This document shows, in pieces, positions 1-11,378 of a stretch of DNA of 64,000 nt (position 1 is the stretch's first letter; each line of letters opens with the position of its first letter). Under the pieces are notes generated by a model. It was not told where the DNA came from, did not search any database, and saw nothing but the letters and a program-made list of their open reading frames with translations. A program made the translations under genes and the position numbers. Origin of the DNA: Ciona savignyi (lineage: Eukaryota > Chordata > Ascidiacea > Phlebobranchia > Cionidae); contig CH002949.1 of the NCBI GenBank assembly GCA_000149265.1, forward strand, positions 360,222-424,221, in the 5' to 3' direction.

Positions 1-418
1 TTACCTTTCAGTGTGTAGTGTAAAAGTATTATGAAAAATGAGCAAACATTTAATACGGGTTTATTTATGATGCTTGCAGCTGAATTACTTTAATGTTTAA
101 GTACAGTGGCTAAGTTTAACTGGGAAAAGATTAAATCCTTAGCTTATCTGCTTAACTTTTACACATGTGTCGCTTGGCGAGTTATTTTCATGATGCAATC
201 AATTGAAGCGCATTGTCGGGTATACAATGCGTAACAACAACACTGAAATACATTCAATAGCTCTGTGAATCTGGGAACCCATATGTGGAATTGTCGTATT
301 ATGATGATTTACCTCTAGGGAAACTATAAGAGTGGTTATCTTATCAAACTTAACAATGGGATATCTTATTAAACAATACCTTTTACTTTTCCATGTATAG
401 AATATTAATGGCTTAGCC

Positions 419-865
419 CAGGGGTGCGCAATATACGGCCCGCGGGCCGGGTCCGGCCCTTGAAGGGATTTTAACCGGCCCTCGGACTGTATCTAACCAT
501 AACCTGCAATGTGGCCCAGATCCGTCCCGCTGTCTATACCTAACCATCTTCTGTAGATGGTCCGACGTATTAACAAACTTACAGCCCGAGTTTAAACAAC
601 TTGTTTACAACTTTAATCGACCACAAATATCTTATTGTTTAGAGTACACTTTGAGTACATTATGATAAATTCTTTATGTGGTTTTTTGGTCTAAATTGTT
701 TTGTAAAGTGTTTGTAACTTTAAGCATGATTTATAAATTTCTTTCTTGCATTGGTGAATAAATATGTTGTTAAGATATTGAATATTAATTATCTAATAAT
801 CCGGCCCGCCAAGGACTTCATTTTTTCACATCTGGCCCGCCGACTAGAGAAATTGCCCACCCATG
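419..865. mobile_element. hAT-type MITE, family A, long copy
   Basis: Non-autonomous DNA element in a PUM3 intron. It starts CAGGGGTGCGCAA and ends TTGCCCACCCATG, which are imperfect terminal inverted repeats. A perfect 8-bp target duplication GCTTAGCC flanks it at 411-418 and 866-873. The inner edges carry GC-rich cggcccgcgggcc and ggcccgcc blocks shared with the copies at 15549, 41053 and 63405. No transposase frame is seen. Confidence 0.9.
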
Positions 866-1003
866 GCTTAGCCCATCTTCAATTGGGATTCAGGGCTGAG
901 ATGTATAATCGTTAACACTTTGAACCATATTGTTTCTACTGTGGTTTTGTGTATCTTTTAAGGGATAACTCATTTTATTTTTCTATAATATATGTTTCTT
1001 CAG

Positions 1004-4000
1004 TACTCCAGAGGAAAGGGAAATAGTCATGTCTAGTTTCAAGGGAACTGTCATGAAGCTAATGCGCAGAGCCAAGTCTGCCAGCGTGGTCGAATACGCT
1101 TACAACAACTACGCCACCGCACCTCAGCGACTGGCTATTGTTCAGGAGTTTTATGGGAGAGTCTTCACCATGTTATGTGTGAGTTGTGATTGATTTCTGA
1201 ATTTTAAACGCACTGTCTGACCGGTTAGTCTGGTGGTGCGTCGCGTTTTAATGGAAAGGTTGCAGGTACGAAACTGGTCGCTAACTAGTCGGTTGTGTCC
1301 TGTGGCAAGGCACTTAACGGACATTACCTGAACCCAGCGGATTAATGGCCAAATCAAAGGAACATGTGGATCATTCATACACAACACACTGCAATAGCTC
1401 CAATAACCCGACGGTGGCCGCGAATCTGTTCACAAGACGAAGTTAAACAATCACTAATGCTCAGAACACAGCCCTAATGTATATAAATATTATAATTTTA
1501 TTTAAGAAATCAAATGCAGACAAAACATTCCTTTTATATATCAGAATTCAGATGCTTCAAACTTTACTGATGTTCTTGCACAAAACGACGAGAAAAAGTC
1601 GACCATTCTATCAAGTTTTAAAGATTCTCTAGTTCCATTAATCACGAAAGAGGTTATAGTGCACACCGTTGTACATAAAGCACTATTCGACTTCTTTCAA
1701 TATTGTGATGACGCTACTGTCAGATCAGTGAGTACAGGAGTTGATAATTTGTGCTTCCGGTAAATTAAAACGGGATTAAATTTTAAATAAATATCTCGGG
1801 CCTTTCATATTGGGCAACACTAATAGAAGGAAAGGGGGAAGGAGGGAAACCGCTCACTAAAATTATAAAAACTTATTTAAACCCTCCCCTGAATACTAAT
1901 CTCGACCCCCAAAACTAACCCCAACCCCAACCCTATGTTTAAAACTAACTCTAATGTCATAATCTTTAGTTTAATGTGCAGTTTCCCTCCTTCCCGATTT
2001 CCCTCCTTTTAGTTTTCTTCTTCATATTTGCAATTTTTTGTAATTGCTAGAAATGATTTAGGTCTTTCGTAAGTTGTCAAATAAAAACCATATCATAAAC
2101 AATTTTGTTTTAATTTTTTTGTTCTACATTTCTACAACTTCTATCGCTTTACCCCACACTTTTCTTTGAGGCTTAGTGTAATAATTAAAATTTTTTTTTA
2201 TAAACAATTAATTATTTTTTTAATTTTAATTTTTTTTTTTAATTTTATTAGGGTTAAGCGGCCACGTCTAATTATAACGAATTTTAAAAATTTTTGCTAT
2301 TTAGACGTGTTCTAACGACTGGTGTTTTGTCGTTTTTTCCCGTTTTTCAAATGTTTATCAAAAGGTCCTGCTTCATGTTTTTATCGTGAAACCAAAAATT
2401 ATCTAACTAAAACTAAACTATTTTCGTAGGAAATGATCGAAACATTGCGAGATTCGCTTGCCCATATTCTGCACACCCATGACGGTGCTCATGTTACACT
2501 GCACTGCTTGTGGTACGGCACGAAAAAGGACCGGAAAGTCATTGTCAAATCAATGAAGGAATTTGTGCTCAAAATAGCTTGTGAGGAGTATGGTCATATG
2601 ACGTTATTGGCTGCCTTTGACTGTATTGATGACACCGTTTTCTTGAAAAAGTCTCTTGTCCAGGTCAGTATACAAACCTATTGTCAGATACAGTCTACAT
2701 TTACCATTTGTTTAGGCTAATTTAGAAAAAACTGCTTTGGAGTTTAAGAAGTAATATTGGAAAGCAAACTGAGATAATATAAGGTATAGGGGGTAATTGG
2801 GAATGTTTGGTTTAGCTTGCATTTGCATACCTTACCACAACAAATATATTAATTTTCAATTAATTTGTACTTATTTTTAACAACTGCAACCGTTCTAGCC
2901 CATCATGAAAAACATTGCCACGTTGGCTGAGAACAAATTTGGGAGAAAGGTTTTAATATATCTGATGTCACCACGAAACCCATCCCACTTTTTACCAGAG
3001 ATTGTTAAACTGCTGAGCACGGGTGACTCAAATGCTACAAGGTGAGCGATATTTTTAATTTAATGTCATTTTTATATTTTTGATGTATACTTTGATTTAA
3101 AGGCTTATAGCATAAAATTAAAAATAGCTTTGTTTAGGGGAGCGAAAAATTATGGTTAACTGTCACTTCAAATTTTATTCGTTTTTTGACAACTCTTTTT
3201 TTGAACTCATTATCTGTTCGTTGGTTGGTCTTTTGTTTTAACACTGATTAGTTTTTGTTGAACGTTATTTTATCAACGGCTGCCTGACCTTTAACTTTCT
3301 TTGCCAAAACCGGTGCCGATTTGATGGTAGCTTAAAGAAAATCGTTTTTCTGTTCATCGACTAATGTTACATCAGTTAACCATTTTTCAAATTAACCGTT
3401 TATTCGCAGCCCTAGTTTTGTTTAATAATGTTGTTATCTACAGAAAATAATTTTGCTTTCTGCTTTTAATACTTTTTGTACCCTGAAAAGTAAAAATACA
3501 ATTTTTCAATTGCATTCTGTTTAATACAGGAAGGTAATTATTAATAAAAAAACTAGCGTCGATATGCATTTTTGTCATAGACCTGTTAAAAACTCACTGG
3601 TTTATTCCTGTCATATGTATTATGGAAGCCAACAAGTCCTGCTGGTAGCACCTGTAAACATATACATAAAAAAAATGTATTCAGGTTTAAAATTCTGCTA
3701 ACAAAGTCGCGTCATATCTGTTAAAATTTCAGCAAGAAACCGATGGCACAACGGCATCATGGAGCTGTCAGAAGGTGCTTCCCCTGGAATATTGGAGTAC
3801 CTTGCTGAAAATATCACACCAGTCATCTACGATCGCTCGATGTTCGTTCTCCTGCAAGTTGCCGTGTTATGTTGTACCGGAGATACCAACACGCTGATTG
3901 AGGCGATATTGGCGGAAGCAGGAAGTGAGTTTAGTCCCGGTGCTACTAATGAAGACGGAAAGGTAATCTCCATTTTACTGTAATTTTAAAAATATTGCAA

Positions 4001-6789
4001 AATGACAAAGGGCCATAATGCTGTGGAATATATAACATGATGTAGTGGAATATATGACATTTATGTAGTGGAATATATAACATGATGCTGTGGAATATAT
4101 AACATTATGTAGTGGAATATATAACATTATGTAGTGGAATATATGACATTATGTAGTGGAATATATGACATTATGTAGTGGAATATATGACATGATGTAG
4201 TGGAATATATGACATTATGTAGTGGAATATATAACATGTTGTAGTGGAATATATAACATGTTGTAGTGGAATATATGACATGATGTAGTGGATTACAATC
4301 AAATCTCATTGCTACTAACCCTGCGGCCATCACTTCTATGCCTCTTTCGCTACTTGTTACATAGTATACTGTAGTCATTTTGCAAACCCCTGTTACTGTG
4401 CCACTTAAAACTTGATCCCATTGTTTGGTATAGTAATGAATTCACTGTTTAACTTTATTTCATTCAGACAACCAACAATATGAAACCTACGATATAAAAA
4501 TTATCTTACAAAATACGTAAGCAATGTACTTTGCTACAAAGTGTTAGTTGGATTATCATCGTTATATTTTCAATAGGTGATTGTACCTTGTTAGTCCCCA
4601 ATTAGTTTGATGTGTATTTTATGGACCTAACCCTCGAAGATAATTTATTAAATATAAAACTCTATTGCTAATTTATTTACATTATTACTCTCATAAGAAG
4701 TATTAAGTTGTTTGTACTAAGGGGCTCCAAAAAAATTTAACTTTCCAATTTAAAATTTAAAAAATTATTTTCATGTCAGATGCATGTTATTGAAGATCCA
4801 TGTGGTCACATGGTGATGAAGAAGTTGATTGTAGCTGAGTCGAAACGGATGACAGAGGATCCTGAGAAAGGTAGAGCTGGTTGATTGTGCATTATCCGAT
4901 ATCCTGACTCTGATTCTATGCGTTCCAGTAATCAGATACAAATTTTGCCACTCAGTGTATGCACTAAATTAAATGTCAATTGGATTTTTAGCCATATCTA
5001 TTCCAGTAATCAGATAACAATGCACAAGATGGAAACTTGGGCTTTCCTGTGTTGGTTTTTGATGTAATCTGGGTCCATATATCACACTCAGATAAAATAT
5101 TGCCTCAAATAAAAAAATATGTCTTTGATCGTTATGATTAAAAAACAAGTGTCCTTGAATGAATAACCAAAATGGGTTATGTAAAATTATGTGGTATAAT
5201 TAAAAGCCAGCAAGAAATAGGTGTTTAAGGTGACTCTTTACACTAAGGTTGTCTTACAACATTTGTTAATTTTGATAATATTGACTTTCATGTGAATATG
5301 CATTGTCACATGTTACTACCCAAATGTTTAGATTCGTGTATAGTATACTTGTTCCTACAATAACAAGCACATAACCAATAATATCAATAAAAAAAAACAG
5401 AAGAAAACCAAAACGACAGTTAATTAAATTTCCACATTAACCAAAACATGTTAATAATGGCTTAAACATGCACAACAGCTGTAACAAATTACATTATTCT
5501 TGTATTATCACTGAAAATTTGTATAAAGGTCAGATAAACAATTATTTTAAACTTTAGAATTTTTATTTAGTTTAGTTTATTTTTTGTTTCCACGATGAAA
5601 ACACGCAGCGGGACTATTGATAAAAAATTGGAAAACGGGAAAAAAAACGGCAAAACGACAGTCGTTAGAACACGTCTAAAAAAGCAATAAATTATTAAAT
5701 TTCGCTATAATTTCATCATGAGTATTCACAGAAGCAAAGTTTTCGAGGAAGCTTGTGACGACCATACCTGCTACATCATTGTCATCCTGGTCGTCTTGCA
5801 ATCGCGGAGCTCAGATCCTGTTGGCGTAAGTTTTTTTTCCAAGTTATTATCAATAGTCCTGCTTCATGTTTTCATCATGGAAACAAAAAATAACCTAAAC
5901 TAAAACTAAAGTGTGTTTATTGCATGTATGCATCGACACAACTATTTTCTGCAGTGAAACAGAAGGATAGGATAGGATATTCATGTTTATCCCCGTGAAT
6001 GGGAAAATCAAGGGGGTTAACACACTGGCAATCGTCAGATCACCTCGCGCCCACTGTCGGGTCACCGGAGCTATTGCAGTATGTTGTGTATGATTCACAC
6101 GTTCCACAACCCTTCGGCTGAAAGCCGTCGCAATAAACCGCCGGACTAAGCCGGCGAATAAATTGTTAAACGCAGTTCATCATTCTTTTTGCCATAATTC
6201 CAGCTTAAACCAAGTTGATTTGTTAGCAAAGGGGCTGTTATTAGTGTATTACCGCAGAACCATAGAGCTTACAGTTTCGTTTTTAATTTAGGTTATTTTT
6301 TTTGTCCTAGTATTAAAAATTAGCAAACAAATTAAATTACGACACTGTGACAGGAAAAGACAGCAAAACGAACAGTAGTTAAAACACGTTATTTTAAAAA
6401 AAAAGGATATCATTTAATAAATATAGCGGATGCGGCCTCCAAACTTCAAACCAAATTTAATTAAGACCAAAACAATATAGTTTAAACAGTCTTGTGTTTA
6501 AATGTGGTTTAACGGATAACACGTCATTGTCACGTCATGTTTGTTTTTATGAAAAAGCAAACCTCTCGTTTGCAGCCTTTTTATTTTTATTTTCCTTTTT
6601 ATTTGATGATTTTAACATTTTGTGTAAAGTAATATTTGATAAACCGTCCGTGCGTTTTACAGCTTGGTCGAAAGCGCAGACTCCGAAACGTCCAACAAAG
6701 CCAAATCTCTCCTTCAGGATTCTCTCGCCGTCCTTAGAGCCAACGTCGCAGTCAAATCCACAAAAATTTTGATCGACAAGCTAAATTGA
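1004..6789 (+). CDS. PUM3: PUM3 (Puf-A, Pumilio homology protein 3), 3' part of gene
   Basis: Eight coding exons of a PUM3/KIAA0020-type protein, whose family members are nucleolar PUF-repeat RNA-binding proteins tied to ribosome biogenesis. Exons: 1004-1178, 1545-1727, 2430-2663, 2899-3041, 3737 (or 3733)-3962, 4780-4870, 5732-5825, 6663-6789 with stop TGA. Phases join throughout when the fifth exon starts at 3737. Recognisable blocks are SVVEYAYNN, AHILHTHDGAHVTLHCLWYG, KDRKVIVKSMKEF, LLAAFDCIDDT, NKFGRKVLIYLMSPR, EDPCGHMVMKKLI and NRGAQILLA, ending in KSTKILIDKLN, in the same order as vertebrate PUM3. The N-terminal exons lie upstream of the window. A poly(A) signal AATAAA is at 6913-6918. 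Introns carry a minisatellite and MITEs. The fifth exon has an ambiguous acceptor or a one-base frame problem (see findings). Confidence 0.93.
1217..1432 (+). repeat. SINE-1 copy, 3' truncated
   Basis: Diverged tRNA-derived SINE in the first visible PUM3 intron. The tRNA-like head, the central cggttgtgtcct...aaggcactta block and the body are present. The TATCC tail is missing. Confidence 0.8.
1812..2020. mobile_element. MITE family C, complete copy
   Basis: Element of 209 bp with long imperfect inverted ends: gggcaacactaatagaagg at the left and ccctccttttagttttcttc at the right. The ends also share ggagggaaaccgctcac / gtgcagtttccctcc. A perfect 8-bp duplication TTCATATT flanks it (1804-1811 and 2021-2028). 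The centre is a CTAACCC-rich stretch. It lies in a PUM3 intron. Confidence 0.85.
2248..2420 (-). mobile_element. MITE-like family D copy next to a PUM3 acceptor
   Basis: Family D consensus reads ttagtttagtttattttttg...gtttccacgatgaaaacacg...ggcaaaacgacagtcgttag...acgtggccgc. Here it is reversed and ends 9 bases before the acceptor AG (2428-2429) of the PUM3 exon at 2430. The ends show short inverted repeats of TTAGnTTTAG type. Confidence 0.7.
4016..4291. repeat. 22-bp minisatellite, about 12.5 copies
   Basis: Tandem array of gtagtggaatatatgacatt plus at, in a PUM3 intron, with variants gctgtgg, ataacatg and gacatgat. Because 22 is not a multiple of 3, the array creates an open frame on the minus strand (4127-4378) rich in YIFHY/YIPLH. 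That frame is a by-product, not a gene. Confidence 0.95.
5567..5716 (+). mobile_element. MITE-like family D copy, upstream of PUM3 exon 5732-5825
   Basis: Reads tttagtttagtttattttttg then gtttccacgatgaaaacacg and ends about 15 bases before the acceptor at 5730-5731. It forms an inverted pair with the copy at 5845-5910. Confidence 0.75.
5845..5910 (-). mobile_element. MITE-like family D, left end only, reversed
   Basis: Reverse complement of the family D left end (tatcaatagtcctgcttcat ... aacctaaactaaaactaaa). It begins about 20 bases after the donor of PUM3 exon 5732-5825, so the exon is bracketed by an inverted repeat of about 60-bp arms. Confidence 0.75.
5963..6156 (-). repeat. SINE-1 copy with internal deletion
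   Basis: Reverse-strand copy in the last PUM3 intron. The tail and 3' body (ggatattcatgtttatcccc) join directly to the tRNA-like head (ccgccggactaagccggcg), lacking the central block. Confidence 0.8.
6285..6440 (+). mobile_element. MITE-like family D copy, diverged
   Basis: Contains the family blocks taggttattttttttgtcct, gacagcaaaacgaacagtag and atatagcggatgcggcc. The closest copy is at 39415-39573, with which it shares the subfamily sequence taaattacgacac/aatcacgacac. Confidence 0.7.
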
Positions 6790-7219
6790 AAGTTGCCAGC
6801 ACGTAACAATGCCCGTTTATTACCGGATGGAAGAGCGCGTTATGTTTTGACTTGTCATACCTGGAAGTAAGCGTAACACGGTGCTATCGTTTGCTGGTGA
6901 CACCGAAACAATAATAAAGCCGGTTCAAAACAAACTTACGTATGGCTTGCTGAATATGCTGTAGCAGTGTCAATATACTCTCATAGTATGAAATGTATGG
7001 GCGTAGGCTGTGTAAAAGGGAAAGGTTTAGTTCCTGTGGTTGTATGTGAAAAAATGTAGTTGCAGGTACAGATTTAGTTTATACAGTAGACACTTTAAAT
7101 CGGAAGACTGGAATTTCCTGTATTGCTGCCAAGAAGTAGCCTCAAAATCGAGTGTTAGTTTATATTTGGTTTTTGGCAACCTAACGAAACTTTGAGTGGA
7201 TGTATTTAAAACTTGCGAA

Positions 7220-8934
7220 ATGCATTTCGCACCAAACTACACAATGCATATTGACTTGCATATAAACGAAAACGAATCGCCGCCCATTCCACGAGGCCTT
7301 CCTGAAAGCCCGGTGATAATTGGAATGGGAGTTCTGGTCCTGTTTCTATCATGCGTGCTGTACCATCTGTGTTATAAGCGGTTGTGTGCAGCATTTGCCG
7401 AAAGGCGAGGAAGGATGTACGAACCGAACCCAGTAAACGCGGCCAGCACAACCAGACTTACGACGGCTGGACGTTCAGGTACTGCACTACAGATGCTATT
7501 TATCCGATTGAATAATGGCTACGACGTTGACTGAAAGATTGATTGATGGGTGGAAATTGGAAACAAGCTAGTCGTTGCGAAAGGTACTTAACGGATTTGT
7601 CTAGATCCAGTGGATTATTTTGTGGTACTGAAACCGAAATAACATCTCAATTATAGGCTACAACACACTACAATAGCTTAATAAAAAAGTGAAAGAGAGG
7701 TAATCTTTACGATTGGCCCTGTGATAACTCCCGTTGTATTTTTCAATTCAACGGAATAAGACATGATCATTCCATACCATCATGTACTTAGGTAAAAATT
7801 TAAATTTAGACAATGATAGCGATTTCGTAGAATAGAAAAGACGTTCAGCGTCATGATGCTTATATTCCGCTGGGTTCAGGCAATGTCCGTAAAGTGCCTT
7901 GCCCAAGGACACAACCGACTAGCTAGCGACCAGTTTCGCACCTACAACCTTTCGATTGAAAGAAAACGCACATAACCGCCAGACTAACCGGTCGGACTAA
8001 GCAAAAAAGTTAGTTGCCAAACAGCAAAAATTCTCAAAGGAAAACATTGGATAAATGGCCATATGTTTCTATAATATATAGAGGCATCCCGTCGACATTC
8101 CTCTGAGACTTCAAGTCTTCCGTCGTACTCTGATCTACCACCCAGTTATAGAGAGGCGCTCATCAAAACAAGCGACGTCGAATGCCAGGTGACTCGATTT
8201 GTGACGTAATAGATGATGCTTACGCGTAGGATACTTCCGCCATGTTGTTATTTGTGTTGCAACACTAAAAGCTGTTGTGTGGAAAAATCCGGCTATTAAA
8301 ATGGTAATATGAGCAACTTAATCGGGTATATTTTGCTAATTATATAGGTTAGGACACAACTGGCCTGTAAATGTTTTCCGAGCCCAAATCTTAACCATTA
8401 ACTTGAAAAACTATACGGTCTATAATCAACTATACGGTCTATCATCAGTTTTTTTCAAATACTTTCCAAGTTTTTTTTTCAAATTACTTTCTAAGTCTGT
8501 CCGACCAGTTAGTCTGACGGTTTAGTGCGACGCCTTTTAACCGAAAGGTTGCAAATTCGAAACTGGTCGCTAGCTAGTCGGTTGTGTCTTTGGGCAAGGC
8601 ACTTAACAGACATTGCCTGAACCCAACGAATTAATGGGTTCTACCAAATTGAAGGAATATGTGTATCATACACAACACACTGCAATAGCTCCGGTAAATT
8701 GACGGTGGGCGCGAAGTGATCTGACGATTGCCCCAGTAATAATCCCTTGGTTTTCCCATTCACGGGGATAAACATGAATATCCTATTCTCATATCCTAAT
8801 TATTGTGTAATTTTCATTCTTCCTTCATTTTCGATTACCTTAGAACCGAATGACATTTTTTTTTTCAGACCGAACTTCCACCTCCATCGTACGAGGAAGT
8901 TTCATCGAAACGTACAATACATACCACTGTTTAG
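7220..8934 (+). CDS. Small single-pass membrane protein with PPxY motifs
   Basis: Three exons, 7220-7478, 8082-8188 and 8869-8934 (stop TAG), join in phase to about 143 residues. The first ATG is at 7220; the frame opens upstream at 7196 without an ATG, so an earlier exon is possible. Residues 1-31 carry possible N-glycosylation sites NYT and NES. Residues 32-52 (VIIGMGVLVLFLSCVLYHLCY) form one hydrophobic helix, followed by a basic stretch. The tail has LPSYSDLPPSYREAL (about 99-113) and, from the last exon, ELPPPSYEEV (124-133). PPxY motifs of this kind bind WW domains of NEDD4-family ubiquitin ligases, so an adaptor or sorting role is inferred. It recalls WBP1/VOPP1/PRRG-type architecture, but I cannot name an ortholog. 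Confidence 0.72.
7868..7997 (-). repeat. SINE-1 head fragment
   Basis: Reverse-strand copy holding only the tRNA-like head and central block (gttcaggcaatgtccg...cttgcccaaggacacaaccg...accggtcgga), in the first intron of the PPxY gene. Confidence 0.8.
8499..8797 (+). repeat. SINE-1, near full length
   Basis: Runs from gtccgaccagttagtctgac to the tail aacatgaatatcctattc, with all internal blocks in order. It lies in the second intron of the PPxY gene, 72 bases before the last exon. Confidence 0.88.
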
Positions 8935-9026
8935 GTCTAGGATAACTTCATATTTTTATACTGTAGTAGCTCGAATTTCAACTACAGTTAATTATTTCCA
9001 AAGCCACATCTAACAGCAGGTCATGC

Positions 9027-9106
9027 ATAGGATATTCATGTTTATCTCCGTTATTAAAAAAACGCAAGGGGCGTTTTCAAACTGCAATGATTAGACTACC
9101 TCACGA
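9027..9106 (-). repeat. SINE-1 3' fragment
   Basis: Reversed tail and 3' body (ataggatattcatgtttatc...gattagactacctcac), diverged. Confidence 0.65.
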
Positions 9107-9769
9107 GTACGTAATGAAGGGTTTTCACATGGGTAAACATAGGATTAAAATAATGCGATATAGAATAGAATTGGTATAACCCTGAAGGTTATTATTAGCA
9201 TTAAAAAATGATGGCTCACAGCATGTATGGTTGATTGATTAGCATTTATTATTTATGCAAATCGCTTATTTGGTTACCGGACAGTGTCCACTAAATGTAT
9301 TGCCCAATGACACGGTTGTTTGGGCAGCGCGCGACCAGTTTCGAGCGAAAGCAGTTCGCTATCTGGTTAACCATCGACGCTCCAATCGATAAAACTAAAC
9401 CAGTGGAAAAAATAACTTTTGCTGTTTGGCATCTAACTTTTTTGTTGACAACAATAAAGCTGTTACGACATTTTAAAAATTTGCTGTTTACTTATTCTAC
9501 TTTCTTTTACTGTGTTTATCAATAACTCATAGATCGTATTGCATTTGAATCCTAAAAAATATAGGCTATTGACACAAATTACTGTTTATTCTGTACCTAT
9601 AGATATATGTAAAAACAGTTTTGATTATTTCTTTGTCGAATTGTTTTTGCCATAGTTCACCTCATAATTTGTGGTTTAAACTAAAACATCCAACATTTCA
9701 GTCGTTTTATTTGCAAAGCCCTTAGGCATGTGTCAAACTTTTTTTCATTAAGCGTGATTTTTTTAGGTT

Positions 9770-9877
9770 TTTTTATACCGAGCCAAGTTTCGAACGCATG
9801 ATGGACTCCTCACCAGAGCCGTTTTTTGTATAAGAGTCGGTATATGTATCGGTTGCATTAACCATTCGGCCACACGT
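9770..9877 (-). repeat. SINE-2 copy
   Basis: A second tRNA-like SINE. On its own strand it reads cgtgtggccgaatggttaa (A-box-like), gcaaccgatacatataccga, a spacer with aaaaaacggctc, catgcgttcgaaacttggct (B-box-like) and ggtataaaaaaa. The head resembles tRNA-Ser/Leu type genes. Confidence 0.75.
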
Positions 9878-9880
9878 TTG

Positions 9881-10194
9881 GTCAGGCCCGTTGGTCTAAC
9901 GGTTAAGTGCGTCGCCTTTCAATCGATAGGTTGCAGGTGCGAAACTGGTCGCTAGCTAGTCGGTATTGTGTCCTTGGGCAAGGCACTTTACGGACATTGC
10001 CTGAACCCAGCGGATTAATGGGTTCTACCAAATTAAAGGAACATTATCATATCTTATCATATACAACACACTGTAATAGCTCCAGTAACCCGACGATGGG
10101 CGCGAGGTGATCTGACGATTGCCGGTGTGTTAACCCCCTTGGTTTTCCCATTCACGGGGATAAAGATGAATATCATATTCTATCCATCCTATCC
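9881..10194 (+). repeat. SINE-1, near full length
   Basis: Complete order of head (ttggtctaacggttaagtgc), central block (gtgtccttgggcaaggcact), body and TATCC-like tail. It is immediately downstream of a SINE-2 copy. Confidence 0.9.
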
Positions 10195-10397
10195 ACGTCC
10201 GTACCTTATTAAGCGTGATGCAAATATGGCGACCGGTGCTGGATGGGTATCACCAGGCATTTAGCGGTAGAGCTATGATGTGTGTCGGTTTGTGCACTAA
10301 TAGTCAAAACAGTTGATGAATGACACTAAAACCTCGCGTTATTCGTATTCAAAATGCAATTTCCAATTAAAACATTGGTTTATAATAGACCACACAT

Positions 10398-10490
10398 GGA
10401 TAGGATATGATCATTATGTTTATCCCCGTTAATGGGAAAACCAATGGGGTTAACACACAGGGCAATCGTCAGATCACCTCGCGCCCATCC
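10398..10490 (-). repeat. SINE-1 3' fragment, left arm of an inverted pair
   Basis: Reversed tail and 3' body ending at gcgcccatcc. The next SINE-1 piece (10505) has the opposite orientation, so the two 3' regions can pair. Confidence 0.85.
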
Positions 10491-10504
10491 CGTGCGGGGT
10501 TTAC

Positions 10505-10727
10505 TAACTAGTCGGTTGTGTCCTTGGGCAAGGCATTTAACGGACATTGCCTGAAACCAGTGGATTAGTGGGTTCTACCAAATGGAAGGAACGTGTCCAT
10601 CATACACAACACACTGCAATAGCTCCGGTAAACCGACGGTGGGCGCGAGGTGACCTGACGATTGCCTGTGTGTTAACCCCCTTGGTTTCCCATTCACGAT
10701 GATAAACATAAATATCCTCTATCCTAT
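10505..10727 (+). repeat. SINE-1 without head, right arm of an inverted pair
   Basis: Starts inside the central block (aactagtcggttgtgtcctt) and runs to aatatcctctatcctat. Confidence 0.85.
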
Positions 10728-11378
10728 TTTGGTATGCCCTGGTGGTATTTAAATTTTGAAGTAATACCAAATTTGAACAGACAAAGCCTGACGTGCGCCG
10801 CGAGGATTTGTTATTTTACCGTTTTTGAAAAAAGTTGGGTAGAATAGGATATGCTATAGACATGCTTATTTTTATCGCTGGAAGAGGAAAAACGGCCTAT
10901 GTAAAAGCCTACAACACGAACAATCGTCAAATTATATAGTTTATACCTATTATTATCTACGCCTGTCTGAGCATATGGCAGACAAAAAGAATAAATAAGA
11001 TTTCCAATAAAGTAGTTTAAATCAAACATAACACTATCCACCAACCAGCTGGATATTCAAAAAAAAGAAGCTGAAATTCGCAAAGAAAAAAAGGCAATTA
11101 AAAGACTGCATGGAGACTAACAGCGCGTTTTTTAAATGTCCAAATCGACCAAACTCAGCTGGTGGTACTTTGCAGCCTAATTAATTCGTGTTTTGAAGAT
11201 CTTATAGTTGCTTTCAGTCCCATTCGGTTCATTATACCAGTGGATATCTTGCCTGACGCTTATATTGTTGTTTTTATTGTACAGAAGTGAAATACATAAG
11301 GTGAGCATGCAGTTTTGTTTTTTTATCGTATCCATAAGTTACCTACGTAATGTTTTGAACTACGACAACTTAAAAGAA

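Noticed and set aside
4127-4378. Open frame on the minus strand with YIFHY/YIPLH repeats
   Set aside because: Produced by the 22-bp minisatellite; no domain or splice context.
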